Part shown: piece by piece, positions 47,967 through 60,300 of the stretch
How the letters are laid out: every line of letters starts with the position of its first letter
How positions within the stretch are numbered: the first letter of the stretch is position 1
NCBI RefSeq assembly: GCF_001522545.3
Contig: NC_031799.1
Location: 43,065,645-43,129,644, forward strand
Source: Parus major
Taxonomy: Eukaryota > Chordata > Aves > Passeriformes > Paridae
Length of the DNA stretch: 64,000 nt
Direction: 5' to 3'
The notes under the pieces: generated by a model
Database searches by the model: none
Seen by the model: only the letters and a program-made list of their open reading frames with translations
Told to the model about the DNA's origin: nothing
Made by a program: the position numbers and the translations under genes

Positions 47967-48131
47967 NNNNNNNNNNNNNNNNNNNNNNNNNNNNNNNNNN
48001 NNNNNNNNNNNNNNNNNNNNNNNNNNNNNNNNNNNNNNNNNNNNNNNNNNNNNNNNNNNNNNNNNNNNNNNNNNNNNNNNNNNNNNNNNNNNNNNNNNNN
48101 NNNNNNNNNNNNNNNNNNNNNNNNNNNNNNN
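47967..48131. other. Assembly gap (165 N)
   Basis: The gap follows CpG-rich sequence ending in GCCGCC, so the missing bases are probably GC-rich. The long open frames that cross it cannot be trusted. Confidence 0.95.
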
Positions 48132-48623
48132 TGCCAGAGCTGCTGCTGGCTGCTTTATTGTACACACCATGAAAGAACTGACATTCCTACCACCACAGCT
48201 TTGCCTGAGAGACCCTTAATTGCAAAATTATAATCATTCAGAGGGAATTTTTAATTCCAAGGGAGGTGCCTGCAGACACCTGTCTTTCAAACCAGTACAC
48301 CTTTTAGGCTGGGCTCTTCAAAACAGACCAGAGGAGATAGGCATACAACTTCCACTTGGAGTCATCTGAAGCATCCTGCTTGCAATTAAAGCGTGTTGTG
48401 CTTTGGCCTTCTCCATAGATGTGTTTAAGCATAATGACACTTTTTATCCACATAAATTTTTCATTCCAAGGAGATGGGATTCCTTCAAAAACATTTGTGA
48501 AGTATTGTTGATGTCATTGTACACATGAGGATGGAGACACAATACCAGATTAAGGTATATCTGTCAGACATGCTGCAGTGGTAGATTCACTAATTTGAGT
48601 TTCCTGGCCAATGTATCAAACAA

Positions 48624-50042
48624 TGTGGTGGGTTTTAGCGCTGGCTAAAATCACCTGGGCAAGTGCTCATTTCATGCTGTGAGATATGGATTAGGAGACA
48701 GGCAAAACAGACTCAAAGCTTAAAATGAATAAAGAAACTTTATTAACAGAACTACCAGGATAAGAAACCAGAACAAAACCTCCAGAAACCCTTCCTCCCC
48801 CACCCAATGTTTTCCTTTCCCAACTGACCATGTAACGACAAAACCTGGGATGTTAAAGCAGTACCAACTGTACAGTAGTCTTTTATCAGTCTTTGTAGAG
48901 AGATGAGCTTTCTCTTGTCATGCCATGGAGACTACTCTGCAAGAAACAGTCTTCTCGTGGCTTTTCATTTCTACAAATAGCAGCTGCCCAGGCATAAATT
49001 CTGCCATTGTGCCCTCCTCCCGTTTTCACAGCCCTCCTACAGCTATGTCCATGGGCCATGAACTCAAGGGGCATTATTTTAAGGATGAGTTATTCAAAGG
49101 CAAAGGTTCTCTCCATCTGTCTCTGTGATCATCTCTGGAAACAGAGGTTTTCTTCTCTCCCTGAGGGCAAAGGGTCTTCATCAGCTCTCATCTCTCTCTC
49201 TGTTCAAGCGTCTCATGGGATCACAGCTACTCCAACGTCTGCTTGGCTTCATCAATGGATGACTCTGCTCAGATCTACAGTTTGAATACTTCATTCCCCA
49301 TAATACTCTTTCATGAATTAAAGGAGATATTTCAGTGTATCATTGTCCATTTCCATGGCTCTGCCAAAAGAATATTTCAGCCTATTAGAGCATCTCCTCA
49401 TTCTCATTCCATCTGAGGCTTGGCTCCTTCTTTTACTGACCTTGATGTTTCATGTTGTCTTTCTACATGTTGTCACTCCCTTTTCTCTCCCTGAAGAGAG
49501 GAACAAGGTCTGCACGTCTCACCTGTGTAGTGAAAGAGTTAAATCTTGCCCAATCCGTGGCAGTCACAGTGTTGGATTTCAGGCCACATTGGTACCTCCC
49601 TCAGCCTGGCAGCCGCTGGGAGGGGTGAACAGTTCTGGCTCAGCCTGGAGCTGTGTGGGCCAGGGAGAGAAGAAGGGGAATTTGGTGTCATCGAGTGTCA
49701 ACAGCCTCCATCCCCTGTCCAGGAGTCTCTGGCATTCGGCATGGCTCCCTCCCTCCCCCTCAGGGTACACAGGCCATGGGGGAGCAGGGCCAGCTCCATC
49801 AGAGCTCAGTTCCCTCCTGAGACTGGAAGCAAAAGAGAAAAAAGTCCCTGGGCTTGTGGGTCTTAAAAGGGGGAATTCACAGAGGTGGACCTAATTTTCA
49901 ATGGTGCAAAATGCTGTCAGTTCTCAGAACTGGCTACCTATTGGCCTATCTCAGGCGCAGAGGAAGCTTCCAGCAGCTTCTCTCAAAGAAATCCCTTCTG
50001 TGGCTGTTTCCTCTTTCCCCAAATATCAGTCAAACTACCACA
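48624..50042 (-). mobile_element. Probable solo LTR of an endogenous retrovirus
   Basis: Read on the minus strand the unit begins TGTGGTAG (end at 50042) and ends CCACCACA (at 48624), so both termini are short inverted repeats of the TG...CA type. Near the minus-strand 3' end lies AATAAAG (about 48745-48738), as expected for the R/U5 polyadenylation signal, and CCTTTTAAGA near 49870 could be the TATA-like box. The sequence resembles a dispersed songbird repeat that I recall. No retroviral gene is seen beside it and I found no clear target-site duplication. Family (ERVL or other) is uncertain. Confidence 0.6.
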
Positions 50043-51401
50043 CATGCATATACAACTATCTAGAAATATATTTAAATTACCTTCCCATATTTTTAAATAT
50101 CCAATTATTTGTAGAGGAAAGTGGTCAGAGGAAGTTAAGGAGAGCTTGTGAACAGAAGAGGCAGAGGTTTGCATTTTCTAAATGACCTTTGCAAATATTT
50201 GTGAAAGAACATACACATTTTTTTTTCAAGGCAATATAAACAATAATACATATGAGAGCCACAACAGTCTGTCTGCATGCTAGCTGCTTTGTTAAAAACA
50301 CAAAGGTCCAAAAGGTCAGTGTAGGTTTAATATTTCTCATTTGTTTTGTCTTTGAAAGTTAAGTTGTGATGAATAATCTGCAAGTTAAGATGTTAGAGCA
50401 GTGACAGATCCTGCCCCAACTAGACTGGTTTTGTGACACAGTTTTATGAAACTTTTCTTTGCAAGAAAATAGAACATGAAGCAAGTGAAAAAAAGAGGAT
50501 TCAGAGGCAACCTAGGGAGCACCCCAGTGTTTCAGGAGATTTAGCATCAGTTTTGTAGACTGTCTCTGTGACCCTGGATAAATCACTTGAATAATCTTTG
50601 CTTTTCATACCTAGAGCTAAAAGATAAGGTTTTGAATACTCATCCCACATGACTGCTTTGCGTGCCTCTCAGATTAAAAGTTGAGGCCATGTAAATCCAA
50701 AACGTAAAAAGAAAGAAAGAAAAATCTAGAAATTATAAATTTTATGGAAAGTGTAAAATATAATATTTTATACACTGTCGCAGTGTGCTACAGTTGTAGT
50801 TCCATGCAGTAACACAGTTTTATCTATATTACCCAAGAAAAAAAGATTGTGATTATTTTTATCTGCTGCTCCATACAATGGTGTTTCTCCTGTATAAGAT
50901 GTTTCAAATGTAGTGTCATGGATAGGAGGAATGAAGTGCACAATTGTCATTACTACTCCATAACTGGAAAAACAGTTTGGGTGTTTACAGCCTCTGTGAA
51001 ACACTAGATAATACTGCAGAAAACACTACAAAGTCTGGTAAAAGCAGTTATCTGTACCTCACCTTTCCTGTAGAGAGCAAGGAGCGGAGCTCTTAGGAGG
51101 GAAGAGGAGCAGGGTGCTGAATGTGGTGGCTCTGGCCATGAGAGCTTGGTCCCAGGTTTCCCTGCAGGTCCTCCATAGCCAGCTATTTCTCAGAGCAGTC
51201 ACCCTCCTCCTCTTGGGTGGAGGTGGGATGGGAGGACATCTCCCAGGCTGCTGGCACTTTCTTGGCCCATGGACCTCTCTGACATACTGTCCAGTGATGA
51301 GTATAGTGAGTCATGGAGTAAATATTCTAGAATCAGTTTAGATGTGCTATTTTTTTTGCCAATAGCTACAGGGTTTTTTTTCATAACACCTGCCTGATTG
51401 T

Positions 51402-51520
51402 GCTTTATCTAAGAAGTGGTACCTCCCTAACAACTACCTAGCAACATGATGAAGGTCAGACTATGGGCCTCTGATAATGGTCTAACCACTCCAGCAGTGA
51501 CTGCTCTATAGGCTAGAACA
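51402..51520 (+). repeat. Copy A of a diverged direct duplication
   Basis: About 115 bp aligns with 52259-52376 in the same orientation. Shared blocks include ACCTAGCAACATG, AAGGTCA, GGCCTCTG and TGGTCTAACCACT. Identity is roughly 70% by eye. It is not a family I recognise. Confidence 0.75.
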
Positions 51521-52258
51521 CTCAACAACCACTTGCTTTACAGCTCCAACATCTCACTTGTGTAATGATACACTTAGGGAAGTTACTTGCATAACAAATA
51601 ACACTCTGCAACAATATGCAGGTCTTTGCATGCTGGATTATAACAATAAAATTCGCCTATTTCTGTATGCTTTTAATCTCACAATTTTTCAACTTTTGAC
51701 CACTTAAGTCAAGTAGCACTCTACATGGTTTTCCTTTGTTTTAAACTTTGAAGTTGGAACTAATGGTTTACATTATAGTTTTCTTTATAATCAGGGTTTT
51801 TGTTACATCCTTATTTAATATAATATAAAATTATTGGTGATTAAATATGTTGCTTTAGTGTCTTTAAGACATGGAGATAAGAGAGAATTTGTTACACCAG
51901 CTAAAGTCTATATTTTTGTTGTCCACAGCTTCATTGTTTTGATTCTTACATGAGAGCTACCATTAGACTGAATTATTTCATGTGTCCTATATCTGCAAGC
52001 TTGTTTTTTTTAGATTTACCGTTTTACTTCTAGTAGTGGCATAGGCTGCTGGGTATGTTTCCAGCTAGCCTATAGTCATTCATATTTTGTTTAAGGCATA
52101 GTTATGCACCCTAATGTTACCACACAGAAGTCCAATGTGTTCTGCTTGATTTGCATCTCCAAATTTTGTGCTCACTTACCATCTTTTTGTCCGTCAGATG
52201 TTTCACTGTTTAACTTCCTCTTTCAATGCACAGATTTCACTTGCAAAATGGCATCTGC

Positions 52259-52376
52259 GCTGTATCTAGGCAGTGTGTTACATCCGAAACAGTACCTAGC
52301 AACATGCAAAAGGTCAAACCATAGGCCTCTGGTATTGGTCTAACCACTTCACTGGCTCTGTTGCTCTGTAAACCAA
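52259..52376 (+). repeat. Copy B of a diverged direct duplication
   Basis: Partner of the unit at 51402-51520, about 860 bp downstream. Similarity fades on both sides, so the unit is short. Confidence 0.75.
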
Positions 52377-54310
52377 GATACCAGGCAAACATAATGTTAA
52401 ATAAAAATCAGCTTTGTGAAAGATATTTGAAAATATCTTTTTTTTTTTTTTTTTTTAATTACACATTAAACATGTAAAAATTACGCATTTTTTCTAATGC
52501 TGAATTCATTATACTGTTGCTCTACACCTGAAGGAATTTACTCTGGTAATGAAAATATACTCTGTATTTACAACATCAATATATTACTAAAAAACTTTCT
52601 ATTACTGCAGCACTGTCTTGACAATGTTAAGAGAAGTCTATTTAACTATGTGAAGTAAGCAATACCAGTGAGTCCAGAAAATAAATATTGCATGTTTAGT
52701 AAGGTAATCTGGAAAAATGGAGAATGTTTATAACTTGTCTCTATTGCAAGGAATAGTTTAGTTTTACTCACGAAACTGCTTAGTTGCATGAAAATAAATC
52801 TCCAGAATTATTCATAAATTTATATATTTTATCTTTTAGATGCAGACTTTGCACAGTCGTCAATATTTTCTATATCTGAATCTCTGTCTCTTTTTTGTTC
52901 TGCTTTTGTATTACTGCTGATGAAAACCCACGCGTTCTCTAACTGCAGCAGGAACTCTGATTGCACTTGTAGAATTCTACTAATTACACCCCCAGGTATA
53001 ACCTTCTCTATCAAAATTAAGAAAGACAAAGCAGGAAGTCTGCCCTTGACTGCAGATTGGCTTATATGTTTAAAAAGCCAGTTTGACTTTCTGTGCTAAT
53101 TCAAGCACTTCCATTCATTACTGGCAATTATTACAATTTTTATACTACTTGATATCAGAGCATGCCTTTGTGAGGAATTCAGAAGTTTTAAAAATCAAAA
53201 CTCAATCATGCTTCTGAGAAAACCTAGAAATTGGAAAATAACCACAATAATTTGAAGAATCTTTTCAGAAGATAATGGAGCCTGCAGAGTTTAGCTTCAT
53301 ACCATGAGAAAGGTTTACTAGAACATTTTCTATAGGCAATCTCTACCACAGGTGGAAGACTATGTCTGACTTAGCAGAGAAGGTTGGGCACACCATGCAC
53401 ATACAAAACCAGAAACAGAAAAAAGGCAAACAACTGCAAGCCAACCCACAAACCAGAACAATTCTGAGCCCATATTAACTGGCTTCAACTTTTACGAGAA
53501 CTGTGAAGATCTTGATTCCTTTCCACGGACAGTCAAGAGACAATTCTTGAAAGTTTTGTCGAAATTAGAAAAATTTAATTTGTGTGTTTCAGTTCTTCCC
53601 AAGGATCTTTAAGTCATTTGAGTGTGTCGCATGCATCTGATTCTTCCTTGCTCTTTTGTCTCCAGAGCAGAAAGGACAGTTAAAATGACACTAAAAAATC
53701 CAGTGTAGTCAGGGTTGGAAGCCTGGGTGAAGTCTGACTTGCCCGACTTCCAACAGCAGGGAGACTTGGCCACCATCAGGGTCTTCTCTCCAGAGACACC
53801 CTCATCCATGTTACAAAACACTTGCAACTCATGTATTTGGCCTCCTTATTCCTGGTCATAAGAACTTTTCACAGGTCTTGGAGATCCGTAATACCTTTCT
53901 ACAGCCCTCTCTGACTTGCTGGACAGCTACTTTACTTGCTCCAGCTACTTTAGAAGTTGCAGCCTGACTTAAGGGATGGTGTCTCCCTTTGCGGCTATTA
54001 TTTTGGTTCTCAGCACTAGAGCACCCAGAACAAAATTGTCCATCAACTCCTGCCTGGGGCTGCTTCCACACTGATCACAAACAGAACTTCAAAATCAATG
54101 GAAGCCCATTGCCTGCAGAATATCCTCCCTACCTTGTTTGTGATGCACAGGAATGGACAATTCCCTACCTGCTGCCATGTCTCTTCTTGCAAACAGCAGG
54201 ATGCATCTCTGCTCTTGGGCAAGGGGAGGAGAAAGCAGGGTGTGCTGCCCCTAGCTAGCTGTGCCTGCTGATCCTTATCCAGCTGAAAGCAGATATGTGC
54301 TCTTGTAGCA

Positions 54311-54362
54311 CCTGGTTAGTGCTCCAAACCACCTAGCATAGTGGTTTGGAGCACTAGCCAGG
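54311..54362. repeat. 22-bp inverted repeat with 8-base loop
   Basis: Arms 54311-54332 and 54341-54362 are reverse complements with one mismatch, which would be a U-G wobble in a + strand RNA. Pairing does not extend past the arms. Confidence 0.85.
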
Positions 54363-57300
54363 CTCAGAGGAAAGGATAAGGGAAGGGGAAAGCTGGATTA
54401 GATATATTTACCCAGAGTCTCACAGGGGTATATGTGCTGGATTATGGAAAAGATCCACTGCACATTTAGGATTATTACCTATCTGCCTTTAGCACATCAT
54501 CAATGTATAGATGTATACAGAGGTGTGTGTGCTCTTGTGCATGTGTGTATGTGTGCACTTGCTTTTACAAAACCCCTTTCCCACATTTCCACATCCCATT
54601 TGATCTCAGTATTGAAGAGAATCAGACCTATCTCCAACCACATTTGAAACTCAGACGTGCTTTTATAAAGTTGCTGGATGTTGTGGCTAAGAACCTTGCC
54701 TATGTTGTTGCTGTGTGGTTGCTTTTTTGGGCAGTCCAAAATAAAGCATCCTGCTCCAGAAGACATCCAGTTTGCGTATTAAGCACAAGGGATAGACAGA
54801 CAAGCCAGAAGATGACACAAAATAAGGGGACAAGTTCATTAGTGTGGCAAATTTTGCTGTGTTATCCCTCCAGCTCAACTTGGAAAGAACCTCAGCAAAA
54901 GGGAGTTCTGAGAACACTGTGGTAGTTAAGTAGAGGGTAATGATTGCAGATGGGATGAATGTCCTCATCTGACTAGTCTCAGTCTTAACAATCCTTAGAA
55001 ATCTTGCTACAATTAAACTTTTAAGGGTCCTGAGAAGCTGTCACAGCTCCCAAGGTACTTCATGATGTAGACATTATGGCATGAGCAGGCTTCAAGAGGC
55101 GTGCAAAAGCAAAGCTAGGCAGCTTATATTTAGCTTTACAAAGAGATGGGAGCCCACAGAGGAAGGTGAAGACAAGGGTAGACTATTTTCAGTGACAGTA
55201 ATGTACATGTTCTCTCAAGAATGCTAGCAAAGAGCTCTTTTTTCCACAAAACCTGTGTCTGGGTTTCCCATAGCTTTTCTGACAAGGGCATTATAGGAGA
55301 ATATCCTCAGCCTTTCACAAAATCACCAGCAAAGCAGCATAATGTGAAGGCAGCCATTATAAAAGGCACCTCTTCTATTTATGTTACCTGTTGCCCTAGT
55401 TGGAACATTTTCAGGTGAGAAAACAGGCAAAAGCTTATAGAAGGAAAATCCTCTGATGTTGAACTGGCACTGTCCCTCTGTTCATGGCTACATTTAACTC
55501 GTGTTGTGAGTCTATATATCAGCTTCCTCATGTCTCACCCTAGATCCTGAAAGTAATTTTTCTCCAGGTGGGTTTTTTCTTAAGATGCTGAGGCAGACTG
55601 GGTTTGGGCATTTCCTTTGTTCCTTACATTATAGACTATACTTTCAGGGACAAAACCTTCTAACTTTCTCTCTTCTGTTTGAAATTATGTTTATATTTGG
55701 CTGTAAAATACACTTTCATTAAGGAAAATGCATTCAGTAAAGAATTTGGAGAATGCCTTTTCATCTGGGAAATAGATTTTTTTTCCAGTTTGCAGCAATG
55801 CAATCTGAAATAGCAAGACTTTCAGAAATGAGACAAATTACTCTTATTTTAACTATATAGATAGTAATGCTATCTCAGGAATTCAGGTTTGACAATCTTG
55901 GCTTCCAAAGGAGCCTACAGTAACTACATGCCCCAACTCTCACCTTCTTATCATACCACAAATTCTTCCAGAGTGAAAGAAATAATATATATTTGCAGGC
56001 CTAATTTAGATAGTGTCTCACCCACTGTAGACACTGATCAGATAAAAAGAAACATATAAAAAATTTACTTTATTAATAACTTCTTGTCTCTTTTCTGGGC
56101 TACACACCAATCATCGCTACAAGAAGATGCACTGTGGATTTAAGTCACTGTTTTGTAAAGTGCTTAAGAGAAGACTCACTGTGGAGCAGACTGCAAGTAC
56201 CGTGTCCTGCCACTGTCTCCTCTTAGACTGATTTAACAAGCCTGCCTGACCAGTGACATTTTCTCTTTCATTCAGTAAAATCCTGTTAACTGTATTTGCT
56301 GTTGGCTAGCCCAGAGCCCATCTTGGGGGTGAGGTCTCTAGCCCATGCAGTGCTCTATATTGCTTTGATTTTAATGAAGTTCATTATAATGCTAGCCAGA
56401 AGTATTTTTCTTTTTCTCTTAAGTGGCAACGCTATGGAATTTGAAAAAAACACATTTTCATTGTGGTTATTTACATTTCCTCAGATTGGTAGTCCTTTTT
56501 CTTCAGTGAGGAAAACCATTAAAGTAAAAAAGCAAGGAAGACGCAAACCCATTTCTGATTCCCCGTTATTTGTGGAATACAATTGGATTTTAAAGGAACA
56601 TATTCTTTGGTAACTATGATGCAGACTGTTATTAAATCCTCACATCTACTTTTACATTACATTCTCAGTTCTTTATGTACAGACTTGCTTGGATTTCAGC
56701 TACTTCACTCCTGAAAGATCACTCCGTTTGGAAATAAGTGCTATTTGGCCTTGTTCAGGACATAGGAAAACTTTGTCTGAACTAACAAGAGTAGATTATC
56801 AAGTAATAGTCCATTTGGCAAAAAATACGTATTTTTCCAGGAAAAAAAGAATGATACTATCAGGTGAAGGTGGATGATAGCTTTCTATATTATCTTAATT
56901 TATTATCACTAGTGTGATGGGACAAGAGAGTGTTAATATGTTTCTCATCATCTTGGTATGAAAATTCACACTGCCAGTTTCCTGCAGGTGGTTCAAGGAA
57001 TTATCTATCTCCTCTGTACCTGGCAATTCCAGGAAAACCATGATGATTCAGTTCACTGGCTTTAGACTCTAAGGAAGACGACATAGTCCGCTTACTAAGA
57101 GATGACATCTATTTCCAAAGTACTTGAAAACTGACAGGATAGGAAATGGTTAAAGAAAAAACAAAAAACAAACCAACACCAACCCAGCGACTGAAGTGAT
57201 TTGGGCCAGGCCATACAAAAGATGGTAAGAGGGACATTTGGTAAATGATACCTTAGTCCTAACTACCTACATTAATTCTTAATTAACTTTCCATTGTCCT

Positions 57301-60300
57301 TGTCAGATTACACTGTTAATTCCCATTAATTTTTTTTTGCAGGCAAATTTAGATATATCCTGATTGTATCTGTATGAATCTGGACTCTTCTCAGGATGAA
57401 AAATTGTATTTGGATAGTTTGTCCAGAGCCAGTTAAATGAAGGGCTTCACCAAGGAAAAATAATTTGAGAGGATGCTCAGAGAGTTTATAAAAGTTCATT
57501 TTAAAGTGAGGATGATATCAGCTCGAGTCAAGTATTATACAAGAGGCCGACATTTGATTGGTTTCTGTAGCCAAATTCTTAGCTAATATCAGGAGTTTAA
57601 GCCATTTTCTGCAGAAGTGAGTTATGTTTACTCTAGAGGTCCTGCCATTTGCTGTGTGTACATCTGCCAAAAGTAGACATTTTCTGGTATTTTGTATCTA
57701 TGCTGAAGTCTTTGCTGCACCAAACCAGAGACTAAATTCCTAGGCAAGAAAAAATGTATGCTCATGTAATTTGAATGCTGGTGTAAACAGGCCTTGTGAG
57801 TTCACTCAACTGTGTCACTTGTTTATTTCCTAAAGAAATAAAAAAATTACTATTAGAAACATTACATCATGTCATGTCATGTCATCCCTATACCAGTGGC
57901 TAACTCCTTCCCTTTAAGAATTTATAACATATATATAACATGAGCTTTTATACTTTACAGATTTTGGAGCAGCTCAGGTGCCACAGATGTAGACAACTTC
58001 ACACAGTAGAAATACTGGAGATGCTAACAAAGTTTAATTGAAACACTTCTTCACTTTTCCTTTTTTCATGTTAAGAATTTGAATTATTCAAAGTGTTCGT
58101 CTTTTACAAAGAAAATTTTGTATGGTTGGGTAACAGATTTTCTGTTCTTCCAGGTAATAGGGCCTGTTCTCATTATGTAAAAATATAACTGGAAAATTAA
58201 GGTTATCATCTTTTTAAAGATCAAAAACTTGTATTGCTCAGAGTTTCATGTTGACTTCTCAGTATGCTTAGCCATAGTTAAAGCATGCCAGTTTCTCACA
58301 GTGAAATTACACTCCAGATAGAGGTCCTATATAGAGATGGCTATTTGCAGTTTTCTCTTCAGATAGACAGGGGATAACATGTTCACGTGGACTGAAGCCA
58401 GAAATTTTTAGCTGTGAACATCTTAGAGCCATCATCTAATACCAAGATTTAAAGTGACAAGTAGTAAGAGTAATGATGACATTATTCTTTGCTTGTAAGG
58501 CCAATTATTGCCTCTAATTCATGATATTCTAGTTACAGATGAGGAAGATTTTCCATTACAAGCTTCTTCTCTGTGTCTGTGTCGTGTGAAGCTGACATTT
58601 CTCACAGTAGCTGTCAGTCCAGTCATAAGAGGATTTAATGATTAATGAGATTCACTTTTTGCTGTTTCCAAGGTGCTTCAAATCCCACATAGTATACTAG
58701 AGGGAAAAGTGGGACACTTAAGGCTGATGCATTCAGCCTAGAACAGTGTCAGCTTTTTTATTGAAGCTAATACCTATACATAGGTGACTGCTTGTCACAA
58801 TGACCAGAGGTTTTGGTAAAGTAGGAAAACATTAATGTCTTCTCTGATCTGCAGGCATCCCCACACACTTCTGTGAAAGTAAATCTTTTGACATGCAAAT
58901 GGAAGCTGTGTGATCTTTTCCTTGCATTGAAGGGAAGATTGTAGAAACGCATGGTCTTCATATTTTTTTGCTTTCTTCAGTTATTTGTAATATTATTTTT
59001 CGACAATATTAGATTTTATTTTGTCAGCTTTCCTTGTGATTTTTGACAATTTTTCTATCTGAAGTATTTGTGCTATTGTAGCTTTTAGAATCTGCATCTG
59101 GTATTAGGGCCCTGTGGTTCTTTGTATGTGCATAACGCTGGGATTTTGATAATGTGGAACAAAGCAGGATTGTTTAAGAAGAGAGATGACTGACAGGAAT
59201 ATGATTGAGGTCCATCCTGACAGGAACAGAGAAAATAAATAAGGAAATTAATGTTTCTCACATTAAAATAATTAGGGGACCTCAAATTAGACCAAGGGGT
59301 AGCACATTCATAGCAAGGAAAGGACACGGCTTGTCACATAATATGTAGGTGAGCTGTGGGCCTCCTTCCTCCAAAAAATATTGCAAGCTTAATTTTTCCT
59401 GGATTCAGAAGGAGACAGGACAAATTAATGGAAAACAATTCTTCCTGTTCCACCTGGAGGGTGGTTAATTTACAGAGAAATTATTTTGGCTTATGATGTT
59501 TCCAGAGCCACAAAACTTAACAGCCATGATAATATTCTGGAGAAGTACAATTGCAGCTCTGTCCTGACCTTGCATAGATTCTAAAGTATGTGGTTTTGTA
59601 CATTGATGGGAATCAGGACCACATGGGCCTTTGATGTGATCCAGTTTGACTCTTTGTATGTACTTTATATTCCAGTCTTTGAATTGTTTTGCTCAAGAAA
59701 AAGAAATGAGCACTGGGGAGAGTATCAAAGTGGTTGTTGATCTCGACATAAGTCTGATGGCATTCAAACAAAGTCAGTTTCTCATAGCAGAATTAAAGAA
59801 AACCTAAACATATTTTGACAACTGAAGGTGCTGGAAATGTCATTATTTCCCCACATGTGTACACAAGGGCAGTTCAGGATAACTCAATTGAATGGATCAA
59901 AAAATATTGGAAATGGTAAGGGCAATCTTTGGACATGTCTATTTCATCATGGGGAAAAAAAAAATTCTCTTGAAAATAACAGTGAGCCTCCCCTGGGTTT
60001 AGACAGTCTTCAGTCTGGTTCAAGAAAGCCCTCTTGTAAACTTGTAAAGGACTTAGTAAACTGAGTAAAAGAAAATATATGTGTAATTATGTCTGAGGCT
60101 ATCATTGATTTGCAGATTTCTGTCATCAGCATTTGAGATGGTCAATATACAAGGATATCACTGTCTGATGATCTCAAGCTGTCTGCTCTGAGGGTTTGGA
60201 AATATTTTAAGGTGGATGAAAACCTGGTATTTTCCACTCACGATGAAGAGTCCAGAGGCTGTGCATGAAACACAATAGTTACACTGTGAAGTCCAGAAAA

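Noticed and set aside
47560..48233. Long open frames across the 47967-48131 gap on both strands
   Set aside because: They owe their length to unknown bases in the gap and to GC-rich sequence poor in stop codons; no domain is recognisable.
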